Assembly: GCF_001427865.1 (NCBI RefSeq)
Contig: NZ_LMHH01000001.1
Location: forward strand, 806,001 to 870,000
DNA: 64,000 nt
Source: Altererythrobacter sp. Root672
GTDB lineage: Bacteria > Pseudomonadota > Alphaproteobacteria > Sphingomonadales > Sphingomonadaceae
Direction of reading: 5' to 3'
Position 1 is the stretch's first letter, and each line of letters starts with the position of its first letter. The notes under the pieces were generated by a model, which was not told the origin of the DNA, ran no database searches, and was given only the letters and a program-made list of their open reading frames with translations. A program made the position numbers and the translations under genes. Below, in pieces: positions 35,341 through 44,191 of the stretch.

Positions 35341-36330
35341 TTAGAATTTCACGACGACTTTGCCGACCTGCTGGTTCGACTCCAGGAACTCGTTCGCGGC
35401 TAAGATCTGGTCGAGCCCGTGGAATTCCTTGGCGATAACGGGCTTTAGGTGACCGCTCGCAAGGCCGGTAAGGATCTTCTCCTGTGCCGTCTTGTAGCGA
35501 TGTGGGTGGTTCCAGATCTCGCTCGCGACCCATCCACGTACCGAGAGGCCTTTGTAGGCGCACGGCCAGTGGGGGTAGGGCGTGGCTTCGCCACTCAGGC
35601 CGCCATAGATGAAAAGGATCCCACGTGGGGCGAGCGCATTTGCCAGCGTTTCGACGTAGGGGCCGCCCACTGGATCGAAAGCGGTGCGGGCACCTTTCCC
35701 GCCGGTGATCTCCATCACCCGAGCGACCAGGTCCTCCTCATCGGTTGCAACTACGTGCGCGGCGCCCTGATCGAGCAGAGCCTGGGCCTTGTCTGAAGTC
35801 CGAGTACAGGCGATCGAGATCGAGCCCGCCCAGTTGGCCAGTTGGATGGCCGCGATGCCGACACTTGAGGAGGCGGCGCGGATGATCACACCATCACCGA
35901 TGCCAATCTCGGCCACCTCGATAAGGGCGTAGGCGGTCATATACTGCATCCAAATCGATGCGGCTTCGCTGGGTGTTAGGCCCGGAGGCGCGGGCAGGAG
36001 AATGCGGGTCGGAACGATCGCCTCCTCCGCCCAGATGCCGTATTGTCCCTGATGGATCATCGGCAGGACGCAAACCCGATCGCCGACCTTGAAGTCATCC
36101 ACATCCGGACCGAGTTGTTCGATCACACCAACACCTTCGTAGCCGATAAGGCTGGGCAGTTTTGGTGCGATTGGATAGCGGCCGGCGCGATACATGGCTT
36201 CTGCGCGATTTAAGCCGACGGCCTCTACCCGGATGCGGACTTCGCCAGCTCCGGGCGTACCGATATCGAAGTCCTCGATCTTCAGGACCTCAGGGCCACC
36301 GAGGCTGTGGATACGAACGACCTTTGACAT
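35341..36330 (-). CDS. Zinc-independent medium-chain dehydrogenase/reductase (quinone oxidoreductase type)
   Basis: A 329-residue MDR protein starting MSKVVRIHSLGGPEVLK, with a GGGAGAA ribosome-binding site. The GroES-like N-terminal half has VGLNRAEAMYRAG and GYEGVGVIEQLG but not the Cys/His zinc ligands. The nucleotide-binding half has RAASSSVGIAAIQLA and VATDEEDLVARV. The family reduces quinones or enones with NADPH. It is followed by neither a clear operon partner nor a strong terminator, and is convergent with the amidohydrolase. Confidence 0.92.
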   Translation of the reverse strand: MSKVVRIHSLGGPEVLKIEDFDIGTPGAGEVRIRVEAVGLNRAEAMYRAGRYPIAPKLPSLIGYEGVGVIEQLGPDVDDFKVGDRVCVLPMIHQGQYGIWAEEAIVPTRILLPAPPGLTPSEAASIWMQYMTAYALIEVAEIGIGDGVIIRAASSSVGIAAIQLANWAGSISIACTRTSDKAQALLDQGAAHVVATDEEDLVARVMEITGGKGARTAFDPVGGPYVETLANALAPRGILFIYGGLSGEATPYPHWPCAYKGLSVRGWVASEIWNHPHRYKTAQEKILTGLASGHLKPVIAKEFHGLDQILAANEFLESNQQVGKVVVKF

Positions 36331-36412
36331 CTCGCTATTCTCCCTCTTTGCGATCGAAAGTGGGCCAGCGTGCCAACGGTTGTCCAGCGCTAACGACTTG
36401 TCGCCGGACAAA

Positions 36413-36505
36413 TAAAAAGGACCCTCCCGCAAAGGAGGGTCCCGGGTTTTGGCTGTTGCCGCTTCGACTAGAAATGGGCTTTGGCAGCCGGGAAGAAGCG
36501 GGCAT
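36413..36505 (-). pseudogene. Remnant copy of a TonB-receptor 3' end plus terminator
   Basis: This stretch aligns by eye, with one indel and roughly three quarters identity, to 36895-36990, which is the terminator and last codons of the intact receptor. On the minus strand it reads RFFPAAKAHF-stop where the intact gene reads RFYLGANARF-stop, in the same frame. Similarity fades beyond ~36500, where the small secreted gene begins. It looks like the decayed tail of a second receptor copy or a duplicated segment. Confidence 0.6.
36419..36442 (-). terminator. Terminator after the small secreted gene
   Basis: GGACCCTCC (36419-36427) and GGAGGGTCC (36434-36442) form a 9-bp stem; on the minus strand TTTTTATTTG follows. 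It is the near-twin of the terminator at 36901-36924. Confidence 0.85.
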
Positions 36506-36520
36506 TGCTAGATGGAAGCC

Positions 36521-36754
36521 TCAGCAGCCTCCTGGGCCGGCATACTGATAGAACAAAATGCCGTACTGCACGCCCCATGAATAACATAGGTTGCCGCCGT
36601 CACCGTAGAAGGCGCCACCTACGTTCGTTCCGCCGACATAGTCGGACCAATAGGTCACGTAATAGCCTGCCTGGGCTGGAGTGGCTGCCGCCATTGACAG
36701 TGCGCCAATGCTCGCGGCCGCTAGAACCTTTCGTGCGAGTTTGAACTTGAACAT
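36521..36754 (-). CDS. Small secreted protein, DUF6289-like
   Basis: A 77-residue protein with a clear Sec signal peptide (KFKLARKVLAAASIGAL, cleavage near PAQAGYY). The mature part is ~45 residues, rich in Tyr and Gly (YYVTYWSDYVGGTNVGG; CYSWGVQYG), with two Cys. The YYxxYWSD / FYGDGG / SWGVQYG pattern resembles the small exported DUF6289 family, which has no known function. The start is supported by the signal peptide. The gene lies between two homologous copies of a receptor 3' end, with its own terminator, as if inserted as a unit. Confidence 0.75.
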   Translation of the reverse strand: MFKFKLARKVLAAASIGALSMAAATPAQAGYYVTYWSDYVGGTNVGGAFYGDGGNLCYSWGVQYGILFYQYAGPGGC

Positions 36755-36835
36755 AGTCCTCTCCTATCGGTCGTGAGCGAGTTGCTCACCGTCGTAAGGT
36801 CTAGCTCTGCGTTATCACGGTCAATTGTGTGAGAA

Positions 36836-36866
36836 CCGTATGTCGTTGTTTGACATACGGCTTTTT
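36836..36866 (+). terminator. Plus-strand terminator with no matching gene
   Basis: CCGTATGTC (36836-36844) pairs perfectly with GACATACGG (36852-36860) around GTTGTTT and is followed by CTTTTT on the plus strand. The nearest plus-strand gene ends 1.6 kb to the left. It lies ~85 bases upstream of the small secreted gene, so it could also be an operator or leader dyad. Confidence 0.55.
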
Positions 36867-36894
36867 GCTGCGCCGCCTCAGAGGCCCGCACAAA

Positions 36895-36990
36895 TAAAAA
36901 GGGCCCTCCTGTGAGGGAGGGCCCTAGAGTTTCGGCTGTTGCCGTTTCGATTAGAAGCGGGCGTTGGCGCCCAGGTAGAAGCGACGGCCG
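36895..36990 (-). repeat. Receptor 3' end and terminator, partner of the copy at 36413-36505
   Basis: Intact member of the pair: it contains the last codons of the TonB-dependent receptor gene and its terminator. The shared sequence starts ACAAATAAAAAGG and continues through GGCTGTTGCCG to the stop-codon region. Confidence 0.65.
36901..36924 (-). terminator. Terminator of the 1152-residue receptor gene
   Basis: GGGCCCTCC (36901-36909) and GGAGGGCCC (36916-36924) form a 9-bp stem; TTTTTATTTG follows on the minus strand. It lies 27 bases after the receptor stop codon. Confidence 0.9.
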
Positions 36991-39900
36991 TTGGTGTCGT
37001 GTGCACCAAGGAAGCTGCCGCCCTGAAGCGTGCCGTTGGTGGCCGCAGTCGCGTCCGTCACGGCAGTGTTGATGTTCCCAAGCGGCGGACGCTTGTTGAA
37101 CAGGTTGTCGATACCAAAGCGGAGACCGATGTCGTCCGTCAGCTGGTAGCTCGTGTTCAGGCTGAACAGGTTGTAGCTCGGCCAGCCACTCTGGTTCGGA
37201 GTGCCGCCCGGAACAGTGGCTTCGCCACCGTCCTCGAGACCCGGGTAGTACTGCCACTGCAGGGCAACCCGTGCCGGACCCCAGCTGTATCCGACCGTCG
37301 TGAAGATACGGTACTCGAACACGTTGGGGTTCAGACCGTTCTCACCCGAGCCCGTCGTGCCGACATAGTCGACAAGCGGGAGAGCCGGGTAGAGAGCGGA
37401 GCTCTCGAAGTCCATCTGGTAGTTGAACACGGTGTTCAGCGTGAAGGTACCCGGACCGATGTCGTAGCCCCAGTCGAGCTGAGCATCGATACCCGAGAGA
37501 TGCACCCGACCATCGTTGGTGTAGGTGATCTTCACGTTGCCGAGCTGACCGGTGCCGTTGCGCGGTACCAGTTGGCAGAACGCGTTGTTGGCAGCAGCGT
37601 TGGCAGCCGTCGTGGAGGCCGAAGCACCAGTGACGAGCGGGTTGAACTGCGGATCGAAGCACTGTTGCAGCACTGCGCCCACCGTCTGAGCACCGATCGC
37701 GTCCTTCACGGTGATGTCATACCAGTCGACCGAAAGGCGCAGACGCGACAGGAGTCCGCTGTCCATCGGAGACTGGATAACCAAACCGGCAGTCCACGTG
37801 TCGGCCGTTTCCGGGCTCAGGTTCGGGTTACCGATCAGAGTCGGGAACGCGAAGCCGAAGCTGCCGGGTGCCTGGTTCGTGGTCGGCGTCTGGCCGAGCG
37901 CAACACCGCCACCGTAGTAAAGCGCCGCTGCGTCAGGACCAGCCTGGGCCATCAGTGCACGGCAGACTGCTTCGACGTCCAAAGCGCCCGCCGCACCACC
38001 GGAGTTACCGGCACCGTTAATGGGGTTCGAGCCATTGTTAGCCGAGAACGCGTTCGGGTTCGCAGTCGAGCAGACGTCACCACGGTTGTTGATGCCGAAA
38101 GTCTGCTGGGCCGAGAGGAACAGCTCGCCAATGTTCGGCGCACGTTCAGCGCGGTTGTAGCCGCCACGGAAACGCAGCCAGTCGTTGACCGACCAGTCAG
38201 CCAGCAGCTTGTACGTCCAGCTGGTGCCAGTGGTGTTGTAGTTCGACATACGGCCGCCGAGTTCCAGGTTGAACGCCTGGATGAACGGAATGTCGGCCAG
38301 AACCGGAACCAGCAACTCGCCGTAGACTTCACGGACGTTGATGCTGCCGAAGGCGTCACCGCTCGGGTAGATGCCGAGAGCCTGGTCGAGGAACGAACGG
38401 CCCTGGGTGGTCAGCGTGTCGTTGATGAATTCGTATTCCATCTCACGATAGCTGGCACCGATAGCGCCGCGGAGTTCACCAGCCGGAAGGTTGATGAGCG
38501 AGCCCTGGGCGTTAACTTCGGCAATCGTCTGGCGGAACTTCGAACGGTTCTTCAGGTCCGCACGCATGGCTTCGAGGCAGTCCTCGCTGAAGCCACCCGA
38601 CGGCGGGCTGAAGAAGTTCAGGCCGGTGGTGCACTTACCGGTCGAGGCGCCGAAGAAGTTCGACTCCGAGTTACCGGTGGAGCTGAAGCCCTGACCAAAG
38701 TTCGGCGAGCTCAGGACCGTCTGAACGCGTTCGAGCGAGTAGATGCCGGTCTGACGGGCGAAGGTGTGCGATTCGCCGTGGCTGACGAAAGCTTCCCAGG
38801 TCCAATCGGTGTCCGGCACGGAGCCCTGAAGGCCGGTCGTCATGTTGTAAGTCAGGACGTCCGTGAAGGTCTCACGATCGTCCGGCATGTAGGTAGCGAG
38901 CTGGAACGGTGCGTTCGGATTCGAACGGTTGTTCAGCAGCGTCTGCAGATCAGCCGGCAAGAACTGGCCGGTCACCTGGTTGTTGGTACAACCGCCAATG
39001 GCCTGCGTGGCGCACGCAAACTGGTTGCGATAGAGCGCAGTGAACGCCGGGTTGGTCGGGTTGTCCGCCAGGTTGTTCGGTGTCGCGTCAATATACGGCG
39101 TGAAACCGTTCAACTGACCGTTCAGGATGACCGAGCTGATGTTGCCGGTGCCCAGAACCTGGCCGTTGCTCTGCGGAGCCTGGCTGCCAACGTACACGCC
39201 GGTACCGTAAGGAATGAACGCGTCCCAGCCGTTGGTGATCGGGCCCGGTTCGTTACGGGTGTAGGTGCTGACCGAGCTGAAGTTAGCCTGGCCGAACACA
39301 CCGATCCAGTCGTTGATCTCGTAGTTGCCGCGAGCGAGCGCGTTGTAACGAGTCAGCGGCAGGATCAGGTACAGGTTGGTGTTGTTGAAGCCGATGTTGC
39401 CAGCGGCCGTCTGCTTCCAGGGTTGGCCGTCAAGCGCACCAGAGTTGAAGCCCTGCGTACCGCGACGCTGGGCAAAGTTGTTGCCGGTCCAGGCGGAGCC
39501 GTCCGGGTTGAAGAAGATGTTGTAGCCTGCGCCGCCGAGAGCCGGTCCGACGGAAGCATCCGGGAACAGCGTGTTGTTCACGAAGGCTTGGCCGCCCGCA
39601 GTAAGCGGATTGCCGAACGACAGGATCACGCCCGGCGACGGGTTGAAGAACGCCGAGCCAGGAACCTGCGGGTTGTTGTACAGGTCCGAGTACCAATCGC
39701 GGTCGCGCTGGTAGTTGGCTTCGCGAGTGTTCATCGAGAGCGCGAGGCTGATGTTGCCGCGGCCGTCTTCGAAGTCGGTGCCCATGATGCCCGACAGCTG
39801 GTATTCGAAGCCGTCACCTTCCTGGGTGATGCCGGCCTGAGCGTCGAGTTCGAGGCCCTGGACGTTCTTCTTCAGGATGAAGTTGGTGACACCGGCGACG

Positions 39901-40409
39901 GCGTCAGCGCCGTAAGTCGCCGAAGCACCGCCCGAGATGATTTCGACGCGTTCAATGGCGGCCGACGGGATGGTGCTGATGTCGGTGACGCCCGAAGCGT
40001 TCGACGGGGTCGAACGACGGCCGTCGACGAGGACGAGCGTGCGGTTCGAACCGATACCACGGAGCGACACGGTCGCGGCGCCCGGGGTGTTGGTCGCGGT
40101 CGGCTGAATGTCGCCGCCCAGAGTCGGGGTCTGCGCCGGAACGAACTGCGGCAGCTTGTTCAGGTTCGATTCCACCGCGGTGGTCGAGGAGTTCTGCAGC
40201 AGCGCTTCGTCAGCGGTGATGGTCGGGCTGGTCGACTCGAAGTCCTGGCGCTGAATGCGCGAACCCGTGACGATGATCGCGTCGTTGGCGACAGCGCAAG
40301 CCGGATTGTCCGGAGTGGCATCGCAATCAACGTCTTGCGCGTAGGCTGGCATCGCCAGCGAAACGGTACCCGCGCATCCTGCCAATAGCAGGGCCTTATA
40401 TACCCCCAT
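36951..40409 (-). CDS. Large TonB-dependent outer-membrane receptor
   Basis: A 1152-residue receptor. I chose ATG 40409 (MGVYKALLLAG) because AGGAGT precedes it; a GTG at 40427 is in frame but has poorer support. The signal peptide is cleaved near AYAQDV. Then come an unusual Cys-containing spacer (DVDCDATPDNPACA), the TonB-box-like region DAIIVTGSRI, the plug (VSLRGIGSNRTLVLVDGRR; ISGGASATYGADAVAGV) and a long barrel ending RRFYLGANARF. The long extracellular loops include several paired Cys. The GGASATYGADAVAG type is common among sphingomonad receptors for complex organic ligands; the ligand is unknown. The divergent double-MarR gene is the likely regulator. Confidence 0.93.
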   Translation of the reverse strand: MGVYKALLLAGCAGTVSLAMPAYAQDVDCDATPDNPACAVANDAIIVTGSRIQRQDFESTSPTITADEALLQNSSTTAVESNLNKLPQFVPAQTPTLGGDIQPTATNTPGAATVSLRGIGSNRTLVLVDGRRSTPSNASGVTDISTIPSAAIERVEIISGGASATYGADAVAGVTNFILKKNVQGLELDAQAGITQEGDGFEYQLSGIMGTDFEDGRGNISLALSMNTREANYQRDRDWYSDLYNNPQVPGSAFFNPSPGVILSFGNPLTAGGQAFVNNTLFPDASVGPALGGAGYNIFFNPDGSAWTGNNFAQRRGTQGFNSGALDGQPWKQTAAGNIGFNNTNLYLILPLTRYNALARGNYEINDWIGVFGQANFSSVSTYTRNEPGPITNGWDAFIPYGTGVYVGSQAPQSNGQVLGTGNISSVILNGQLNGFTPYIDATPNNLADNPTNPAFTALYRNQFACATQAIGGCTNNQVTGQFLPADLQTLLNNRSNPNAPFQLATYMPDDRETFTDVLTYNMTTGLQGSVPDTDWTWEAFVSHGESHTFARQTGIYSLERVQTVLSSPNFGQGFSSTGNSESNFFGASTGKCTTGLNFFSPPSGGFSEDCLEAMRADLKNRSKFRQTIAEVNAQGSLINLPAGELRGAIGASYREMEYEFINDTLTTQGRSFLDQALGIYPSGDAFGSINVREVYGELLVPVLADIPFIQAFNLELGGRMSNYNTTGTSWTYKLLADWSVNDWLRFRGGYNRAERAPNIGELFLSAQQTFGINNRGDVCSTANPNAFSANNGSNPINGAGNSGGAAGALDVEAVCRALMAQAGPDAAALYYGGGVALGQTPTTNQAPGSFGFAFPTLIGNPNLSPETADTWTAGLVIQSPMDSGLLSRLRLSVDWYDITVKDAIGAQTVGAVLQQCFDPQFNPLVTGASASTTAANAAANNAFCQLVPRNGTGQLGNVKITYTNDGRVHLSGIDAQLDWGYDIGPGTFTLNTVFNYQMDFESSALYPALPLVDYVGTTGSGENGLNPNVFEYRIFTTVGYSWGPARVALQWQYYPGLEDGGEATVPGGTPNQSGWPSYNLFSLNTSYQLTDDIGLRFGIDNLFNKRPPLGNINTAVTDATAATNGTLQGGSFLGAHDTNGRRFYLGANARF

Positions 40410-41022
40410 GTTTTGTAGACTCCTCACGTCGTGCTCCCTTCACAAAGATGGCCCGAGCTGTTGAGCCTGGGCCGGTGTTCGAATTTATAGTTGGGGGTGT
40501 GCAAATGCGCCGGCAGCCGAAAGCATCGGCGAGCCAGAGGCGCGTGTCTGCAAAAATGTCGTGGACATTGTCACCTCCCCTTGTGCGGCCTCGCTCTTCG
40601 GAATCGGCAAGAGGTCCGCTTACGGGGAACACATATTGACAGGTATCGGCGGTGTCTAGCGAAGGAATCCCCCAACGCCGCTGAAAGTGTCTCAATTCCG
40701 GGACTTCGGGCAGCATTGTTGCGCAGGGTCGGGGAAATCCCCGAGAGGCCGATGATTAGCTAAGTCAACGTTTTTGGCGGATTTCTGCTGTTTTTGAGCC
40801 GTTCTGGCTCCTTGCTCGAACGGCATGTGTTGCCAAGGTGCATCGCTTCTCAACTCGATGTCCGAGGGACAGTTTTCAGGGGGATAGCAAGGTTAATCGC
40901 TTCGGCCGGGCTGGCGTCGCCGGCAATCGAATCCGCAACTCGAGCGGGTCGTCTGTTCATTCCCGGAATAACGGTTATACGTTCCAATCTAAGGGAAGAA
41001 ACGGTCGGGAGAGACCGCACTA
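40410..41022. other. Divergent intergenic region with palindromes, receptor and double-MarR genes
   Basis: 613 bases without a supported gene. It contains two interrupted palindromes: AATGTC-GTG-GACATT (40555-40569), followed at once by a further GTC half-site, and TCGGGGA-AA-TCCCCGA (40729-40744). Both are plausible operators for the adjacent regulator. No RNA gene recognised. Confidence 0.55.
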
Positions 41023-42336
41023 ATGGACACGCGGCACGCGCCGCCGGAAGGCACTTTCGTGAACAGCGGGCTCGATGGGCCGATCGTAGAGGCGGCTGAT
41101 TGGCGGTTGCTTCTGCGCTCCCATGCCGAAGCCGTTTGGCGGGCCGGGACCGGAAAGGCACCGATTGGCAAGATCGGACACTCTGTCCTGGCGCGGGCAA
41201 TTGGGCCCTCGGTCGACGATGCACTCAGAGTGGTCGAGGCTTACGCCACGGGAGCCCGGCAATGGGCTCGGCCGGAGAATACTCCAGCACGATTTTCAAG
41301 CGGCCTCGATCTGATCATCAAGGGGATCGAAGTTGCCACGCGCGCGTCGGTCCCGTCCGCTGCGGCGGACGTGGGCGCTCAGCCTCACGTTATTCAGAGT
41401 GAGCTGTGGCAGGTCCTGCATAAGGTCCGTGAAAGCGCTGAACTCTCTTACTCTCGCGAACAGTATCTGATCGAACTCGACAGGAGACTGCTTTTCCTGC
41501 TGCAGAGCGCTGGCGCGTTGGTGCCGGCGGACATCTCCAGTGCTGTCGGAGTCGATAAAGCGCAGGTCAGCCGCTCGGTGAAGCGGCTGCTTGAAATGCG
41601 GCTCGTCGAAAGAGAGCAGATCCGTGCGCCGCTTCGTCTGACGCGCGATGGCGAGCGGCTTGGAAAACGCCTTTCGCGAATGGCGGAACTGCGCAATCGC
41701 GAACTGACCATAGACATTTCCGAGGCTGAACTTTCGGAGTTCTTCGAGGCCATCGAGATCCTGCTCGACCGCGCGATCGCACTCTATGATCAGGAGCGGG
41801 CGTTGGTGCAGGGCGGAAAGCCGGCCGATTCTACTGACCGAGAGGATGAGGAGAGGCAGGTCGAAAAGGTCGTGATCGACCGTTCGCGCATCATCTCGCC
41901 GCTGATGACGCTAAGTGCGTACTTCAGTCGTAGCGGCGCCCTGGCATTCAAGCGACTTACTGGACTTTCGACTTTCGAGGCGTTCGTGCTCTCTGAGATC
42001 GGCATGAATCCGCCGATCGAATGGAGCGCTCTCGTGGCGGCCCTGGCGCGGGACCACAGCCAGGCCGCGCGGACGGTCAACGCGCTTGTCGAGCGAGGCC
42101 TCGTCGCACGCGAAGGGAAGCCCGGCCGTCGGCACGGCCGCTTCTATCCGAGCGCCGAAGGGCAAGAGCTCGTCGAGGTGATCCAGGAAGCGGGCCGGCA
42201 GCGCAGCACCTTCCTGCTCGCGCCTTTGGAACCGGGCCACAGGGCCAGGTTCCTCGCGACTTTCGACAAGGTGCGCCGAAACGCAGTCGCTCAGCTCGCC
42301 CGCGAACGGGCCTTTGCCGAGATCGACCGGGCCTAG
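41023..42336 (+). CDS. Regulator with two MarR-type winged-helix domains
   Basis: A 437-residue protein that looks like two MarR units in one chain. The first wHTH (~150-220) has VPADISSAVGVDKAQVSRSV as helix-turn-helix and RAPLRLTRDGERLG as wing. The second (~315-410) has WSALVAALARDHSQAARTVN and GRRHGRFYPSAEGQEL. Residues 1-120 are helical and not recognised. MarR proteins normally dimerise, and a fused pair could bind DNA as a pseudo-dimer or bridge two sites. It is divergent from the large receptor, which it probably controls. The ATG at 41023 follows GGTCGGGAGAG at fair spacing. Confidence 0.83.
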   Translation: MDTRHAPPEGTFVNSGLDGPIVEAADWRLLLRSHAEAVWRAGTGKAPIGKIGHSVLARAIGPSVDDALRVVEAYATGARQWARPENTPARFSSGLDLIIKGIEVATRASVPSAAADVGAQPHVIQSELWQVLHKVRESAELSYSREQYLIELDRRLLFLLQSAGALVPADISSAVGVDKAQVSRSVKRLLEMRLVEREQIRAPLRLTRDGERLGKRLSRMAELRNRELTIDISEAELSEFFEAIEILLDRAIALYDQERALVQGGKPADSTDREDEERQVEKVVIDRSRIISPLMTLSAYFSRSGALAFKRLTGLSTFEAFVLSEIGMNPPIEWSALVAALARDHSQAARTVNALVERGLVAREGKPGRRHGRFYPSAEGQELVEVIQEAGRQRSTFLLAPLEPGHRARFLATFDKVRRNAVAQLARERAFAEIDRA

Positions 42337-42337
42337 C

Positions 42338-42886
42338 TTAGCGCATGCGCCGGACGGGGACCGGTTTCTGGCCCTCAATGCGCATTAGGTAACCGCCCAT
42401 CGCTCCGCGCTCGATCTCGATCGTCTGTCCGCGTCTCGGCGGACGGTAGGCGTAATCAACACCCTCAGAAAAGAGCCACTGTGCGCCGTCAGACAAGGTG
42501 ACCAGATAGACTCCCGGTTCACGCTGCACCGCCGCGCTGACGGTTGCGGAGACCTGCTGTTGGGATGGAGCCACCGGGGTGAAACGCTCTTCGCGCTGCT
42601 TTACGCTCTCAAAGCCGAAACCCTGGGGTCCTGGCTGAGCGGCCGGCGCACCACCGCCAACTCCCGCTCTGGTCGAGGGCGGCGGCATCGGCGCGCCCGG
42701 ATCGATATTGCGGACGTTGTTGTCATAGCAGGCGAGACGAGCCGTAGGATCGCCGATCTTGGAGCATTCGACCATGATGTTGGCCGCGGTGCGTTGATCA
42801 ATCTGGGCCAAGGCAGGACCGCTTGCCACTACCAGCGATCCGGCCGCAGCAGCCATGATCGTTGCGCGGTACCTGATGATCAACAT
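42338..42886 (-). CDS. Exported protein of unknown function
   Basis: A 182-residue protein starting MLIIRYRATIMAAAAG, with a GGGGAG ribosome-binding site and a Sec signal peptide cleaved near PALAQID. The mature N-terminus has CSKIGDPTARLACYDN, a C-x(11)-C pair seen in several small periplasmic protein families, then a Pro/Gly/Gln-rich linker and a C-terminal beta-rich part (GVYLVTLSDGAQWLF; RGQTIEIERGAMGGYLMRI). I do not recognise a named domain. The gene ends one base after the double-MarR stop and is convergent with it. Confidence 0.75.
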   Translation of the reverse strand: MLIIRYRATIMAAAAGSLVVASGPALAQIDQRTAANIMVECSKIGDPTARLACYDNNVRNIDPGAPMPPPSTRAGVGGGAPAAQPGPQGFGFESVKQREERFTPVAPSQQQVSATVSAAVQREPGVYLVTLSDGAQWLFSEGVDYAYRPPRRGQTIEIERGAMGGYLMRIEGQKPVPVRRMR

Positions 42887-42986
42887 TGAAACTCCCCTCT
42901 CATTCCTTGCCGCGCTTAGTGGCGGGAACCCGGATAGCGCGCAATAGGCTTGCGCCTGACTGAACGGGGAAAACCTCGCCAAGGCG

Positions 42987-44066
42987 CTAGTCTGAGCCCA
43001 AGACGCCTCGCTCAAGCTGGTCGTCTTCCATCGACTTGAACAGCGCGCTGATGTTGCCTTCGCCAAAACCTTCGTCGCCCTTGCGCTGGATAAATTCGAA
43101 GAAGACCGGGCCGATCATCAGCCGGCTGAAGATCTGCATCAACAGCCGAGGGTCCCCTCCTTCAGTCGTGCCATCGACAAGGATGCCGCGTTTCCGGAGC
43201 TCATCGAGGGGCTCCCCATGGCTGGGCAAGCGTCCATCGAGTTGGCGATAGTAGGCCTCGGGAGGTGGAGGGGCGAACGCCATTTCGCGCAAGGCAAGGT
43301 TGTCGAGCGAGGCATAGAGATCGTCGCTGGCCAACGCGATGTGCTGGATGCCTTCGCCATTATAGGCACGAAGGTATTCGGCAATCTGGCCTTTGCCGCC
43401 GGCGCCACCTTCCTCGTTGAGCGGAATGCGGATCTTGCCGTCCGGTGCCATCATGACCTTGGTGTTCAGCCCGGAATACTCACCGGTCACGTCGAATTGG
43501 CGGAACTCGCGGAAGCCGAAGATGCGCGAGTAGAAGTCCTCCCAGTGGCTGGCTCTGCCGCTGTAAACATTGTGCGTCAGGTGATCGATAGTGTGAAAGC
43601 CTGCGCCGATCGGATAGCGTTCGACGCCTTCCAGATAGGTAAAGTCGATATCGTAGATGTTCAGGTCGTCGTCGTAGCGATCGATGAGATAGATCAGAGA
43701 ACGCCCGATGCCCCTGATTGCAGGGATGTTGAGCTCCATCGCGCCGGTTTTGACCTCGGCCGGCTCGGCCCCTCGCTCGACAGCCAAGGCATAAGCGCGG
43801 CCAGCATCTCGTACCCGGAAACCCATGCCACAGGCCGATGGGCCGTGCTCGGCCGCAAAGTAGGCCGCGGGGCTGCGCGGTTCGTAATTGGCGATGAGGT
43901 TGATATGCCCCTGGCGCCAGAGCTGCACATCCTTGCTGCGATGGCGTGCGACCTGGCTGAAGCCCATGCGTTCAAACGCCGGTTCCAGCACGCCCTTTTG
44001 TGGTGCCGAGAACTCGAGGAATTCGAAGCCATCGAGGCCGAGCGGATTATCGAACAAGTCTGACAT
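42987..44066 (-). CDS. hppD: 4-hydroxyphenylpyruvate dioxygenase
   Basis: A 359-residue two-domain VOC-fold enzyme that converts 4-hydroxyphenylpyruvate to homogentisate in tyrosine catabolism. The Fe(II) ligands lie in [11 protein letters not shown] (His), [11 protein letters not shown] (His) and [17 protein letters not shown] (Glu, with the conserved C-terminal GFG gate). The N-terminal domain begins [17 protein letters not shown] chose ATG 44066; a longer ORF adds 14 residues. No other homogentisate-pathway gene is nearby. Confidence 0.96.
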   Translation of the reverse strand: MSDLFDNPLGLDGFEFLEFSAPQKGVLEPAFERMGFSQVARHRSKDVQLWRQGHINLIANYEPRSPAAYFAAEHGPSACGMGFRVRDAGRAYALAVERGAEPAEVKTGAMELNIPAIRGIGRSLIYLIDRYDDDLNIYDIDFTYLEGVERYPIGAGFHTIDHLTHNVYSGRASHWEDFYSRIFGFREFRQFDVTGEYSGLNTKVMMAPDGKIRIPLNEEGGAGGKGQIAEYLRAYNGEGIQHIALASDDLYASLDNLALREMAFAPPPPEAYYRQLDGRLPSHGEPLDELRKRGILVDGTTEGGDPRLLMQIFSRLMIGPVFFEFIQRKGDEGFGEGNISALFKSMEDDQLERGVLGSD

Positions 44067-44191
44067 GGTTGCGACTGTAACCGCTTTGGGGCGACCGGAC
44101 AATGACACTCAGCGGGGGGGCGGTTGCGGATAAGTCGAAGAATCCGACGAAAGCGCTTGAAATGCGGAGGTGACTGTGATTCTCTCAACTC

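Noticed and set aside
36939-40388. An open frame of 1149 codons on the plus strand, antisense to the large TonB receptor
   Set aside because: Its product is Arg/Val-rich low-complexity sequence with no domain, and the minus strand encodes an unmistakable receptor. Long antisense frames are expected from biased codon use in GC-rich genes.
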